The translations under genes and the position numbers were made by a program. The notes below the pieces were generated by a model. It did no database searches. It was not told the origin of the DNA and worked only from the letters and a program-made list of their open reading frames with translations. This document shows positions 1 through 9,004 of a stretch of DNA of 64,000 nt, piece by piece. The stretch spans positions 124,001-188,000 of the forward strand of contig NZ_BAABWV010000002.1 in assembly GCF_040365005.1 (NCBI RefSeq), in the 5' to 3' direction. Within the stretch, counting starts at the first letter, position 1. Each line of letters opens with the position of its first letter. This DNA is from Antarcticimicrobium sp040365005 (GTDB lineage: Bacteria > Pseudomonadota > Alphaproteobacteria > Rhodobacterales > Rhodobacteraceae).

Positions 1-35
1 TCGACGCCAAGGATCTGCTGGTGGAATTCGAATAG
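1..35 (+). CDS. C-terminal end of an unidentified protein (cut by window edge)
   Basis: An open frame enters from the left edge and ends at TAG (33-35); the last residues read DAKDLLVEFE. The piece is too short to assign a family. It is called coding only because the frame ends cleanly just ahead of a co-directional gene set. It could equally be chance. Confidence 0.35.
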   Translation, partial: DAKDLLVEFE

Positions 36-173
36 GGCCGGATCGAGCGGCACAGGGCGGCCTTGGGGCGTATCGCGAAGATTGACGCGCCCCGGGGAAT
101 CGCGCAGGAGAGGGGGGAAGGGCCCCGGCCCATTCTGTCGTCCTCTCCGATCCCTGGTCTGCGATTCCGTCCC

Positions 174-458
174 ATGAGTCTGTCCGCCGATGCTGCCGAA
201 ACCCTTGCGCTCCAGGCCCTGGCCTGGCTGGTGGGCAACGACGACCTGATGCCGGTCTTCCTTGGCGCGACCGGCGCCGGGCAGGACGAGTTGCGCGAAC
301 GGGCGGCCGAGCCGGAGTTTCTTGGCGCGGTGCTCGATTTCCTGATGATGGACGACGCCTGGGTGACCGGGTTCTGCGACGCCGCCGGCATTCCCTATGA
401 CCACCCGATGCAGGCCCGCGCCGCGCTGCCCGGCGGAGCGCAGATGCATTGGACCTGA
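174..458 (+). CDS. DUF3572 family protein
   Basis: A 94-residue soluble protein of unknown function. The conserved core of the DUF3572 family is visible: a Leu/Ala-rich N-terminal helix with ALAWLVGNDDLMPVFLGATG, then EFLGAVLDFLMMDDAWVTGFC. The ATG at 174 was chosen because family homology begins there; the frame stays open upstream to position 63, but that stretch is low-complexity and unlike the family. It sits 22 bp upstream of the HAD phosphatase and is probably cotranscribed with it. Family assignment is from remembered conservation; no role can be inferred from sequence. Confidence 0.85.
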   Translation: MSLSADAAETLALQALAWLVGNDDLMPVFLGATGAGQDELRERAAEPEFLGAVLDFLMMDDAWVTGFCDAAGIPYDHPMQARAALPGGAQMHWT

Positions 459-480
459 CCTGCCGGAAGGAGCCCGCGCC

Positions 481-1176
481 ATGAACATCGAGGCCATCGT
501 ATTCGACAAGGACGGCACGCTGTTCGATTTCGCCGCCACCTGGGAGGCCTGGGCCGAGGCCTTTCTTCTGCGCGCCACCGGGCAGGATCGCGCCCGTGCG
601 CAGGTCATCGGGGCACAGATCGGTTTCGATCTCGCGACGCGGTGTTTCGCCCCCGACAGCGTGGTGATCGCGGGCACCCCGGCCGAGGTGGCCGAGGCGC
701 TGGGCGGGCATTTTCCGGAACTGAGCCGACCGGCCCTGATCGACATGCTGAACGAAGAGGCCGAGCGCGCGCCGCAGGTCGAGGCGGTGCCTCTGGCGCC
801 GTTTCTGGACGGTCTGCGCGCGCGCGGTCTGCGGCTGGGCGTGGCCACCAATGATGCCGAGGCCCCGGCCCGGGCGCACCTGGGCGCGGCAAAGGTGCTC
901 GACCGGTTCGACTTCGTCGCCGGGTTCGACAGCGGTTACGGGGCCAAGCCCGAGCCGGGGCCGCTGCTGGCGTTTTGCGCCGCGGTCGATGTGGACCCGG
1001 CCTGCGCCCTGATGGTGGGCGACAGCACCCATGATCTGCACGCCGGGCGCGCCGCCGGCATGTCCACGCTGGGGGTGCTCACCGGCATGGCTGGCGCGGA
1101 CGAACTTGCCCCCCAGGCCGATGCGGTCCTGCCTGATATCGGGCATATCCCCGCCTGGCTGGCCACGCGCGGCTGA
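481..1176 (+). CDS. HAD superfamily hydrolase, phosphoglycolate-phosphatase-like
   Basis: A 231-residue HAD subfamily IA phosphatase. Motif I is VFDKDGTLFDF near residues 7-17, with the nucleophile and acid/base aspartates as DxDGT. Motif II is the VATN stretch in the middle. Motif III/IV is the GAKPEPGPLLAF lysine region followed by MVGDSTHDLHAG. A helical cap lies between motifs I and II, as in phosphoglycolate phosphatases. The ATG at 481 has an upstream GGAAGGAG ribosome-binding site and starts directly before motif I; a longer frame from 397 overlaps the preceding gene and is not needed. The true substrate (2-phosphoglycolate or another small phosphate ester) cannot be told from sequence. 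Confidence 0.9.
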   Translation: MNIEAIVFDKDGTLFDFAATWEAWAEAFLLRATGQDRARAQVIGAQIGFDLATRCFAPDSVVIAGTPAEVAEALGGHFPELSRPALIDMLNEEAERAPQVEAVPLAPFLDGLRARGLRLGVATNDAEAPARAHLGAAKVLDRFDFVAGFDSGYGAKPEPGPLLAFCAAVDVDPACALMVGDSTHDLHAGRAAGMSTLGVLTGMAGADELAPQADAVLPDIGHIPAWLATRG

Positions 1177-1275
1177 ACACGGTCAGAAAACGACAGGATT
1201 CGTCGCGGACAAGGCGGCGCGCGCGTCCCGCCTGGGGCCTGCTGGAGGTCACAGCTGGCATCCGGAGGGGCACTC

Positions 1276-2835
1276 ATGGCGGAACAGGCGACACGCAGAC
1301 GGCGCGGCGGCGGCCGATCCGGTGCGGCGGCGCGGCGCGGCGCGGCGGTGATCGAACAGATGCCCTTTGCGCCGCCGATCAATCGCGACCGACCGATCGA
1401 ACCGCTGAGCGAGGAGGGCGTCGCCGCCATTCACGACGGCGCCATGCGGATCCTCGAAGAGATCGGCATCGCCTTCTACAACCCCGAGGCCATCCAGATC
1501 CTGCGCGAGGCCGGCTGCACCGTCGAGGGCGACACCGTCCGCATGGGCCGCGATTTCGTGATGGAGATGGTGGGCAAGGCTCCGTCGCAGTTCACCCTGA
1601 CCCCGCGCAACCCGGAGCGCAGGCTGACGGTCGGCGGCAACACCATGCTGTTCGGCAACGTCTCCTCGCCGCCGAACTACTGGGACATGGAGATCGGCCG
1701 CAAGGTGCCCGGCACGCGCGAGAAATGCGCCGACCTGTTGAAGCTGACGCAGTATTTCAACTGCATCCACTTCGCCGGTGGCTACCCGGTGGAACCGGTG
1801 GATCTCCACGCCAGCGTCCGGCACCTGGACGTGCTCTATGACAAGCTGACGCTCACCGACAAGGTGATGCACGCCTACTCGCTGGGCAAGGAGCGGGTCG
1901 AGGACGTGATGGAGATGGTGCGCATCGCCGGCGGACTCACCGAGGAGGAGTTCCAGGCCACGCCGCGGATGTACACCAACATCAACTCCACCTCGCCGCT
2001 CAAGCATGATTTCCCGATGATCGACGGCTGCCTGCGCATGGTGCGGCGCGGCCAGGCGGTGGTGGTCACCCCGTTCACCCTGGCCGGCGCGATGGCGCCG
2101 GTGACCATGGCTGGCGCGGTGGCGCAATCGCTGGCCGAGGCGCTTTGCGCCATTGCGCTGTTCCAATACGTGCGCCCGGGCTGCCCCTGCGCCATCGGCA
2201 CCTTTACCTCCAACGTCGACATGAAATCCGGCGCCCCGGCCTTTGGCACTCCGGAATACATGCGCGCGACCCAGATGACCGGCCAAATGGCGCGGTTCTA
2301 TGGCCTGCCGATGCGCTCCTCCGGGGTTTGCGCCGCCAACGTTCCGGACGGGCAGGCGATGTGGGAAACCTCGAACAGCCTCTGGGCGGCGGTGCAATCG
2401 GGCACGCATATGGTCTATCATGCCGCCGGATGGCTGGAGGGCGGGCTGATCGCCAGCCCGGAGAAATTCATCATGGATTGCGAGGTGCTGCAGCAGATCC
2501 AGCGCTACATGCAGCCCGAGATCTGGGCGACCGGACCCGATGAGGTCGCGGTTGAGGCGATCGGATCGGTCGGTAACGCCGGGCATTTCTTTGGCATCCA
2601 GCACACCCAGGATCGCTATACCACTGCGTTTTACCAGCCGTTCCTGAGCGATTGGCGCAACTACGAGGGGTGGGAGGCCGCCGGCAGCGTCTGGACGCCG
2701 GAACGCGCGCATTTGCTGTTCAAGCGGATCATCGAGAGTTTCGAGGCGCCGCCGATGGATGCGGCCATCCGTGATGAACTGGGCGATTTCGTTGCCCGCC
2801 GCAAGGCCGAGGGCGGTGCGCCGACCGATTTCTGA
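1276..2835 (+). CDS. MttB/MtgB-family trimethylamine/betaine methyltransferase-like protein (non-pyrrolysine)
   Basis: A 519-residue member of the trimethylamine methyltransferase (MttB) superfamily, whose members move a methyl group from a quaternary or tertiary amine to a corrinoid protein. The N-terminus is a basic tail (TRRRRGGGR), followed by the family's helical entry HDGAMRILEEIGIAFYNPEA and long barrel segments with MAPVTMAGAVAQSLAEALC and RPGCPCAIGTFTSNVDMKSG. The frame is uninterrupted, so there is no in-frame amber codon for pyrrolysine; this places it with the non-Pyl branch, which includes glycine-betaine demethylases. A GGAGGGG ribosome-binding site lies just upstream of ATG 1276. 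No corrinoid protein or activator is adjacent. Substrate is unknown. Confidence 0.85.
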   Translation: MAEQATRRRRGGGRSGAAARRGAAVIEQMPFAPPINRDRPIEPLSEEGVAAIHDGAMRILEEIGIAFYNPEAIQILREAGCTVEGDTVRMGRDFVMEMVGKAPSQFTLTPRNPERRLTVGGNTMLFGNVSSPPNYWDMEIGRKVPGTREKCADLLKLTQYFNCIHFAGGYPVEPVDLHASVRHLDVLYDKLTLTDKVMHAYSLGKERVEDVMEMVRIAGGLTEEEFQATPRMYTNINSTSPLKHDFPMIDGCLRMVRRGQAVVVTPFTLAGAMAPVTMAGAVAQSLAEALCAIALFQYVRPGCPCAIGTFTSNVDMKSGAPAFGTPEYMRATQMTGQMARFYGLPMRSSGVCAANVPDGQAMWETSNSLWAAVQSGTHMVYHAAGWLEGGLIASPEKFIMDCEVLQQIQRYMQPEIWATGPDEVAVEAIGSVGNAGHFFGIQHTQDRYTTAFYQPFLSDWRNYEGWEAAGSVWTPERAHLLFKRIIESFEAPPMDAAIRDELGDFVARRKAEGGAPTDF

Positions 2836-2932
2836 CCCCCGTTCCGACCCCGTTCTGAAGGGCCGCCGTTTGGCATTTGTTAAGCCTTCCCTGTCCAAGC
2901 TGGGTGCAGGCTGCGGAAAACGGGGAGTCGGC

Positions 2933-3550
2933 ATGCACGGTCTGGTCAACAGGGCGATCCAGTCCTTTGTCACCAATACCTATGGCGGCGAATGCTGGCA
3001 TCGGGTGACCGAGGCCGCCGGGCTTGGCGAATTCGAGTTCGAGGCCATGCTGACCTATGACGACGCGGTGACCGAGGCGCTGCTGACTGCGTTTTGCACC
3101 GATCTGGGCCGCAGCCGCGGCGAGGTGTTGGAGGATCTGGGAACCTACCTGGTGTCGAATCCGGCGGTCGAGTCGTTGCGCCGCTTGTTGCGTTTTGGCG
3201 GTGACACCTACATCGATTTCCTGCATTCGCTCGACGACCTGAACGACCGGGCGCGGCTGGCGGTGCCGGACCTGCATCTGCCGGCGCTGGAACTGCGCGA
3301 GGATGGCAATGGGCGCTATCTGCTCTCCTGTGGTCCGGGAATGTCCGGGTTCGGGCGGGTAATGATCGGCATTCTACGGGCCATGGCCGACGATTACGGC
3401 GCGTTGGTGATGCTGGACCATGACGGTGCCGAAACCGGTGAGGGGCCTGACGGGGGCGCGGGGGATGCCGGCGAGGTCATCGTCGTGACGCTGGTTGAAT
3501 CCGCCTTTGCCGCCGGCCGCGCCTTTGACCTGGGGGCGCGGGCCGGATGA
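2933..3550 (+). CDS. H-NOX (HNOB)-like protein lacking the heme-ligand histidine
   Basis: A 205-residue protein with the hallmark H-NOX start MHGLVNRAIQSFVTNTYG and the family layout throughout. H-NOX domains normally bind heme through a proximal histidine and sense NO or O2. Here the segment FLHSLDDLNDRARLAVPDL aligns with the guanylate cyclase beta segment around its proximal His105 and has Asn104 in that place (codon AAC at 3242). The YxSxR heme-propionate motif is also not recognisable around residues 129-141 (YLLSCGPGM). The downstream diguanylate cyclase overlaps by 4 bp (ATGA), so the two are translationally coupled. ATG 2933 was chosen because homology starts at that Met. It is probably a partner subunit of the cyclase; heme binding is doubtful. 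Confidence 0.85.
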   Translation: MHGLVNRAIQSFVTNTYGGECWHRVTEAAGLGEFEFEAMLTYDDAVTEALLTAFCTDLGRSRGEVLEDLGTYLVSNPAVESLRRLLRFGGDTYIDFLHSLDDLNDRARLAVPDLHLPALELREDGNGRYLLSCGPGMSGFGRVMIGILRAMADDYGALVMLDHDGAETGEGPDGGAGDAGEVIVVTLVESAFAAGRAFDLGARAG

Positions 3551-4587
3551 CCTGTAACGACACGCTGGCCAGGCTGCTGGCCCGGCTCTGCCCGATGCAT
3601 ATTGTGGTCGACGATACCGGCGTGATCCGTCGCGCCGGGCCGACGTTGCAGAAACTGCGCCCCGATCACCCGATGCCCGGGCAGCGGTTTCTGGATCTGT
3701 TCGAGCTGACCCGCCCGCGTCGCACCTGCCGTTTTGACGATCTGCTCGCCTCGGGCGAGAGCAAGCTCAACGTCACCTTTCGCACCGCGCCGCACACCGC
3801 GCTCAAGGGCCATATCGTGCCATTGCCCGGCTGCGCGGTGATCGACCTGTCCTTTGGCATCTCGCTGATCGACGCGGTGCGCGACTATGCCCTGAGCAGT
3901 GCCGATTTCGCCCCCACCAGCCTGGCCACCGAATTGCTGTACTTGGTCGAGGCAAAATCGGCGGTGATGGGGGAATACGGCCAGCTCAGCCGGCGGCTCC
4001 AGGCGGCCCGGGTCTCGGCCGAGGAGCAGGCCTTTACCGACACGCTGACCGGGCTGAAGAACCGCCGCGCCATGGACCATGTCCTGGCTCGCAAGGCGGG
4101 CGGGGGCATCCCCTATTCGGTGATGCATATCGACCTGGATTTCTTCAAGCAGGTCAACGACACGCTGGGCCACGCGGCCGGCGATCACGTCCTGCAGCAG
4201 GTCGCCCGCATCCTGGTCGAGGAGACCCGGCACGAGGATACCGTGGCCCGTGTCGGCGGCGACGAGTTCGTGATCGTCTTTGACGACCTGACCGACCGGC
4301 CGCGCCTGCGCCGTATCGGCCAACGGCTGATCGACCGGCTGCAACAACCGATGCAGTTCCGCGGGCGGCCCTGCGCGATCTCGGCCAGCATCGGTATCGC
4401 CCCCTCGGTCGAGCAGCCGCTGTCGACCCCGGCGGGGCTGCTGCGGCTGGCTGACCTGGCGCTCTATGATGCCAAGCACGCGGGGCGGTCGACCCTGTGT
4501 TTTGCCGCCCCCCGGAGCGGAACGCGAACCGCCTGCCCACCCGGGGCAGAGGTCGATGAAACACAGGGGGGATGCCCCCCGGGGTGA
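3547..4587 (+). CDS. Diguanylate cyclase with N-terminal HNOBA/PAS-like sensor region
   Basis: A 346-residue cytosolic protein predicted to make cyclic di-GMP from two GTP. Residues about 1-125 resemble the H-NOX-associated (PAS-like) domain: CPMHIVVDDTGVIRRAGPTL, then RFLDLFELTRPR. A coiled helix (about 130-160) follows, then a GGDEF domain. The active-site loop is intact as VGGDEFVIVFDD. RHED stands five residues before it, matching the RxxD product-inhibition site, so the enzyme should be active and feedback-regulated. The start overlaps the stop of the H-NOX-like gene. The pairing is the classic H-NOX/cyclase operon, with the oddity that the H-NOX partner lacks its heme ligand. Confidence 0.92.
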   Translation: MTCNDTLARLLARLCPMHIVVDDTGVIRRAGPTLQKLRPDHPMPGQRFLDLFELTRPRRTCRFDDLLASGESKLNVTFRTAPHTALKGHIVPLPGCAVIDLSFGISLIDAVRDYALSSADFAPTSLATELLYLVEAKSAVMGEYGQLSRRLQAARVSAEEQAFTDTLTGLKNRRAMDHVLARKAGGGIPYSVMHIDLDFFKQVNDTLGHAAGDHVLQQVARILVEETRHEDTVARVGGDEFVIVFDDLTDRPRLRRIGQRLIDRLQQPMQFRGRPCAISASIGIAPSVEQPLSTPAGLLRLADLALYDAKHAGRSTLCFAAPRSGTRTACPPGAEVDETQGGCPPG

Positions 4588-4752
4588 GCGGCAGGACCGT
4601 GCCGCCCGGGGTGGTTTGGAGGTGCGAAACTTGACAGCCGGGGTCGAGCTTGGTCTGGTGTTCAAATAGGTTTATCATATTCCGGCGTGCCGTGCCGCCG
4701 CTGCGGGTTCTCCGCAACCGCACGGCCCGCCATCAAGGTGAGGATACTGGAA

Positions 4753-6030
4753 ATGTGGAAACGGAATCTCTGCGCATCGCTGGCGGCGGCCAGCATGGTC
4801 TTCGTGGGTGTCGAGCGCGCCAAGGCGGATGATGCCGCCTCGTTTCTGGGCGGTGCCCTGCTGGGCGGGATCATCGTCAACGAAGTGAACAAGAACAAGG
4901 CGCGTCGCACCACCACCACCACCGTGCGGCGCAGCGGCGTTTCCTCGTCGCAGCGCGAACAGAACCGCCAGGTGCAGGTGGCGCTGAACTACTTCGGTTA
5001 CAACGTCGGCTATGCCGATGGCGTTCTGGGCCGCAACAGCCGCAGCGGCATCCGTCGTTACCAGGCCGACATGGGTTATACCGTCGACGGCTATCTCGAC
5101 CCGCATGAAACCAGTTTCCTGCTGGGCAGCCATCAGCGGGCACTGGCCAGCGCGCATGTGCCGCCCTATGCCCAGATCGTCGCGACCTCGGGTCAGGCCG
5201 GGTTGCTGCGCACCTATCGCAACGAACAGTTGGGCATTGCCACGCCGGGCACCCAGATGCAGCCGCAGACCCAGATGGCCGCTGCGCCGACGCCGATGCC
5301 GGTTCCCGCTCCGGCGCCGGTGCCGACCCAGCCGGAACCGGTCACCGCGCGCGCCGACACCAGCGGCGGTAACATGCCGCAGTTCAATTTCACCCCCGAG
5401 GCACGCTCGATCCGCGACCACTGCGACCAGATCAACGTGCGCACGGCGGCCAACGGTGGGCTGCGCACCGCGGCCACCATCACCGATGCAGGTTTCGCAC
5501 TGAGCGAGCAATTCTGCCTCGCCCGGACTCAGGCAATGTCGGACAGCGCCCGGATCGAGGCCTCGATCCCCAACATGACGCGCGAACAGGTCGAGGCGCA
5601 GTGTGACGGCCTGGCCCAGGCCATCGAGCCGCAGCTTCAGGGCATCGAGAGCCTGCAGTCGGGCCAGATCATGGCCAAGACCAAGGCCTTCCTCGAAAGC
5701 TCGGGGCAACCGATGGCGCAACTGGTTTCCGGCGGCAAGGTCTGCCTCGGCGCCGGTTACCGCGCCGACAATGCGCGCGTCGCACTGGCCAGCGCGGTGC
5801 TGCTGACCTCGGCGGGGCAGGGTGGTTATGGCGAACTGGTCAGCCATCATCTGCGCGAGGGGTTCGGCACGCTGCAGGCTGCACCGCAACAGGCGGCCTC
5901 CTGGATGCAGGTGGCAATGACCGCTGTGGCCAACGGCCTGCCGGTTCTTGGCCAGGGCCAGGGTCGCGCCGCCGTGCTGAAGGCTGCCTCGGGCGGTGCG
6001 ATTCCGGTCTTCGGTGCCGCCAGCGAGTGA
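4753..6030 (+). CDS. Exported peptidoglycan-binding-domain protein
   Basis: A 425-residue protein with a cleavable signal peptide (MWKRNLCASLAAASMVFVGV, cleavage likely after AKA). A glycine-rich hydrophobic patch follows (FLGGALLGGIIVNEVN). Next is a PG_binding_1 domain (about residues 70-115: VQVALNYFGYNVGYADGVLG, SRSGIRRYQ, YTVDGYLD), then a Pro/Gln-rich linker and an uncharacterised C-terminal helical domain with paired cysteines. It should act in the periplasm at the wall. ATG 4753 was chosen because it directly precedes the signal peptide. A strong terminator follows, so it is probably monocistronic. The function of the C-terminal domain is not known to me. Confidence 0.8.
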   Translation: MWKRNLCASLAAASMVFVGVERAKADDAASFLGGALLGGIIVNEVNKNKARRTTTTTVRRSGVSSSQREQNRQVQVALNYFGYNVGYADGVLGRNSRSGIRRYQADMGYTVDGYLDPHETSFLLGSHQRALASAHVPPYAQIVATSGQAGLLRTYRNEQLGIATPGTQMQPQTQMAAAPTPMPVPAPAPVPTQPEPVTARADTSGGNMPQFNFTPEARSIRDHCDQINVRTAANGGLRTAATITDAGFALSEQFCLARTQAMSDSARIEASIPNMTREQVEAQCDGLAQAIEPQLQGIESLQSGQIMAKTKAFLESSGQPMAQLVSGGKVCLGAGYRADNARVALASAVLLTSAGQGGYGELVSHHLREGFGTLQAAPQQAASWMQVAMTAVANGLPVLGQGQGRAAVLKAASGGAIPVFGAASE

Positions 6031-6052
6031 CGGACGTGACTGTCTGACAAGA

Positions 6053-6084
6053 GGGCCCGCCCCGGGAAGGAGGCGGGCCCTTTT
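6053..6084 (+). terminator. Rho-independent terminator after the PG-binding protein gene
   Basis: A nine-base-pair perfect stem, GGGCCCGCC (6053-6061) with GGCGGGCCC (6072-6080), is followed by TTTT. It lies 22 bp after the stop codon, in the right orientation to end the preceding transcript. Confidence 0.85.
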
Positions 6085-6214
6085 CTGTCTGATGTCCCGG
6101 TCGTTTTGTGCCTCGGTGCCGCAGGGGATGTCCCCGTGGTTCGCCCTTTCAAACGTGAAGAACAGAATGCGAACGAACCTTTAACTGCGATGCGATCCGG
6201 GTTAACATCCCGCC

Positions 6215-8584
6215 ATGAGCAGTTTCGACGAAATCGACGCATTCGAGGGCGCGGCGCTGTCGGCGCGCGCGGTGGCAGCCCGTGGTCAGGCCATGGGGGC
6301 ACCCTATCTGGACGACCTGAACCCGGCACAGCGCGAGGCGGTGGAGCGGCTGGACGGGCCGGTCCTGATGCTGGCCGGGGCAGGCACGGGCAAAACCAAG
6401 GCGCTGACGGCGCGAATCGTGCACCTGTTGAACACCGGCCGCGCCCGACCGAACGAGATCCTCGCGGTGACCTTTACCAACAAGGCCGCGCGCGAGATGA
6501 AAGAGCGGGTCGGCCGCCTGCTGGGGGCGAGCATCGAGGGCATGCCCTGGCTGGGCACCTTCCACTCGATCTGCGTCAAGCTGTTGCGGCGGCACGCGGA
6601 ACTGGTCGGGCTGAAATCCAACTTCACCATTCTCGACACCGACGACCAGCTGCGGCTGCTGAAACAGCTGGTGCAGGCTGCCGGCATCGACGACAAGCGT
6701 TGGCCGGCGCGGCAACTGGCCGGGGTGATCGACAGCTGGAAGAACCGGGCGCTGACCCCGGACAAGGTACCGAGCGCCGATGCCGGCGCCTACAACCGGC
6801 GCGGCGTCGCGCTTTACGCGCAATACCAGACCCGCCTGCGCGAGCTGAACGCGGTCGATTTCGGCGACCTGCTGCTGCACGTGGTGATGATCTTTCAGAA
6901 ACACCCTGACGTGCTGGAGCAGTATCAACGCTGGTTCCGCTATATCCTGGTGGACGAATACCAGGATACCAACGTGGCGCAGTACCTCTGGCTGCGGCTC
7001 TTGGCGGGAGGGCATCGCAACATCTGCTGCGTCGGTGATGACGACCAGTCGATCTATGGCTGGCGCGGCGCCGAGGTGGGTAACATCCTGCGGTTCGAAA
7101 AGGATTTTGAGGGCGCCCATGTGGTGCGGCTGGAGCAGAACTATCGCTCGACCCCGCATATCCTGGCGGCTGCCTCGAACGTGATCCGGGGCAACGCCGG
7201 GCGGCTGGGCAAGGAACTCTGGACCGAGGCGGAAGAGGGCGAGAAGGTCCGCCTGATCGGCCATTGGGACGGCGAGGAAGAGGCACGCTGGATCGGCGAA
7301 GAGATCGAGGCGATGCAGCGCGGCACGCGGGGGATGCGCGCCTTTGGCTTGAACGAGGTGGCGATCCTGGTGCGCGCCAGCCACCAGATGCGCGCTTTCG
7401 AGGACCGGTTCCTGACCATCGGGCTGCCCTACCGGGTGATCGGCGGGCCACGGTTCTATGAGCGGATGGAGATTCGCGATGCCATGGCCTATTTCCGGCT
7501 GGTGGTCAGCCCGGATGACGACCTGGCCTTTGAGCGCATCGTCAACACGCCCAAGCGTGGCCTTGGCGACAAGGCACAGCAGACCATCCAGACCGCAGCG
7601 CGCGCCAATGGCGTGAGCCTGCTGGAGGGCGCGCGGATCGCGGTCGAGGACGGGCTGATCAAGGGCAAGGGCGGCGCCGCGCTGCGTTCCCTGGTCGAGG
7701 ATCTGCGCCGTTGGGGCCGGATGACCGGTGACGCGGACATGACCCACATGGAACTGGCCGAGATCGTGCTGGATGAAAGCGGCTATACCGGCCATTGGCA
7801 GAACGACAAGACTCCCGAGGCGCCGGGGCGGCTGGAAAACCTCAAGGAACTGGTCAAGGCGCTGGAAAACTTCGAGAACCTGCAAGGGTTCCTGGAACAC
7901 GTCAGCCTGGTGATGGACAACGACAAGCAGGACGCCGAGCAGAAGGTCAGCATCATGACCCTGCACGCGGCCAAGGGGCTGGAGTTTCCCGCCGTGTTCC
8001 TCCCGGGCTGGGAGGACGGGTTGTTCCCGTCGCAACGCAGCATGGACGAGAGCGGCCTCAAGGGCCTCGAGGAAGAGCGGCGGCTGGCCTATGTGGGCAT
8101 CACCCGCGCCGAGGAGTTGTGCACGATTTCCTTTGCCGGCAACCGCCGGGTGTTCGGGCAATGGCAATCGGCATTGCCGTCGCGCTTCGTCGATGAACTG
8201 CCCGAGGAGCATGTGGAGGTGCTGACGCCGCCGGGGCTCTACGGGGGCGGCTATGGCGCGGCGGCAACACAGGGCGGCGCGGTGCGCAGCAATATCGAAT
8301 CGCGGGTGGCCGATGCGAATGTCTACAACTCGCCGGGCTGGAAACGGATGCAGGCGCGCGCCGGTCAGCGTGGCACCACCCAGCCGAAAGAGAGCCGCAA
8401 CACCGTGATCGACCTCGATGCGGTGTCCAGCTTCACCATGGGCGAGCGGGTGTTCCACCAGAAATTCGGCTATGGCGCCATCATCGGCATCGAGGGCGAC
8501 AAGCTCGAGGTCGATTTCGAGAAGGCCGGGCCGAAAAAGGTGGTGGCCCATTACGTCACGGCCAGCGACGACATCCCGTTCTGA
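6215..8584 (+). CDS. uvrD: ATP-dependent DNA helicase UvrD/PcrA (SF1A)
   Basis: A 789-residue 3'-5' DNA helicase for nucleotide-excision and mismatch repair and for clearing stalled replication. Visible motifs: Walker A AGAGTGKTKALTAR, the TFTNKAAREMKER motif Ia, Walker B DEYQDTN, GDDDQSIYGWRGAE, LEQNYRST, and the C-terminal TLHAAKGLEFPAVFLPGWEDG and EERRLAYVGITRA. The last 60 residues form the PcrA/UvrD Tudor-like tail (GERVFHQKFGYGAIIGIEGD). Length is normal. Translation starts at ATG 6215. It could be named pcrA; the two are orthologous in function. Confidence 0.95.
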   Translation: MSSFDEIDAFEGAALSARAVAARGQAMGAPYLDDLNPAQREAVERLDGPVLMLAGAGTGKTKALTARIVHLLNTGRARPNEILAVTFTNKAAREMKERVGRLLGASIEGMPWLGTFHSICVKLLRRHAELVGLKSNFTILDTDDQLRLLKQLVQAAGIDDKRWPARQLAGVIDSWKNRALTPDKVPSADAGAYNRRGVALYAQYQTRLRELNAVDFGDLLLHVVMIFQKHPDVLEQYQRWFRYILVDEYQDTNVAQYLWLRLLAGGHRNICCVGDDDQSIYGWRGAEVGNILRFEKDFEGAHVVRLEQNYRSTPHILAAASNVIRGNAGRLGKELWTEAEEGEKVRLIGHWDGEEEARWIGEEIEAMQRGTRGMRAFGLNEVAILVRASHQMRAFEDRFLTIGLPYRVIGGPRFYERMEIRDAMAYFRLVVSPDDDLAFERIVNTPKRGLGDKAQQTIQTAARANGVSLLEGARIAVEDGLIKGKGGAALRSLVEDLRRWGRMTGDADMTHMELAEIVLDESGYTGHWQNDKTPEAPGRLENLKELVKALENFENLQGFLEHVSLVMDNDKQDAEQKVSIMTLHAAKGLEFPAVFLPGWEDGLFPSQRSMDESGLKGLEEERRLAYVGITRAEELCTISFAGNRRVFGQWQSALPSRFVDELPEEHVEVLTPPGLYGGGYGAAATQGGAVRSNIESRVADANVYNSPGWKRMQARAGQRGTTQPKESRNTVIDLDAVSSFTMGERVFHQKFGYGAIIGIEGDKLEVDFEKAGPKKVVAHYVTASDDIPF

Positions 8585-8671
8585 TGCCATCTGCCGGCGG
8601 GCGGGTGGATTTTTTTCGCGACGGGGCGGATTCCCGATGCAGCGCCATGCGAATCCTGTAATCTGACCGCG

Positions 8672-8841
8672 TAGGGTGCCCCCGCGAGGGGGAGAATTGG
8701 GAAGCCGGTGAGAGGCCGGCGCTGCCCCCGCAACGGTAAGGATTGGGTAAGTCCGGCAAAACCACTGAGGCGCAGGCCTCGGGAAGGGCCGGATCAGGGA
8801 GAGATCCCCCCACTGTCCAAGCCCGGAAACCAGCCTTGCAG
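8672..8841 (+). promoter_or_regulatory. Cobalamin (AdoCbl) riboswitch
   Basis: The region contains the characteristic blocks of the Rfam cobalamin element in the right order: GGTGCCCCCGCGAGGGGGA (P2/P3 start), GGGAAGCCGGTGAGAGGCCG, the very conserved CGCTGCCCCCGCAACGGTAA (P5-P6), ACCACTG, and the B12-box-like end AGCCCGGAAACCAGCCTTGC. It lies on the plus strand after uvrD. What it controls is unclear: the next open frames (8967 and 9005) are short and not recognisable as B12 synthesis or transport genes. Confidence 0.92.
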
Positions 8842-9004
8842 CAACGAGTCGGATCGCGGGCGGCGGTCGGGGCGTGGGGGCTGGGCCGCGACCGGTCATT
8901 TTGCCCCCCGTTTCCTGTCCCTGTCCGCATGAACAGGATGATCGCCACGGGGCGTGGCAGGAAAGGATGCGGATGAACTTCAATTCAATACAGGCGGACC
9001 GGTC

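Noticed and set aside
1276..2835. Pyrrolysine-containing trimethylamine methyltransferase
   Set aside because: There is no in-frame TAG in the gene; it reads straight through to TGA at 2833-2835.
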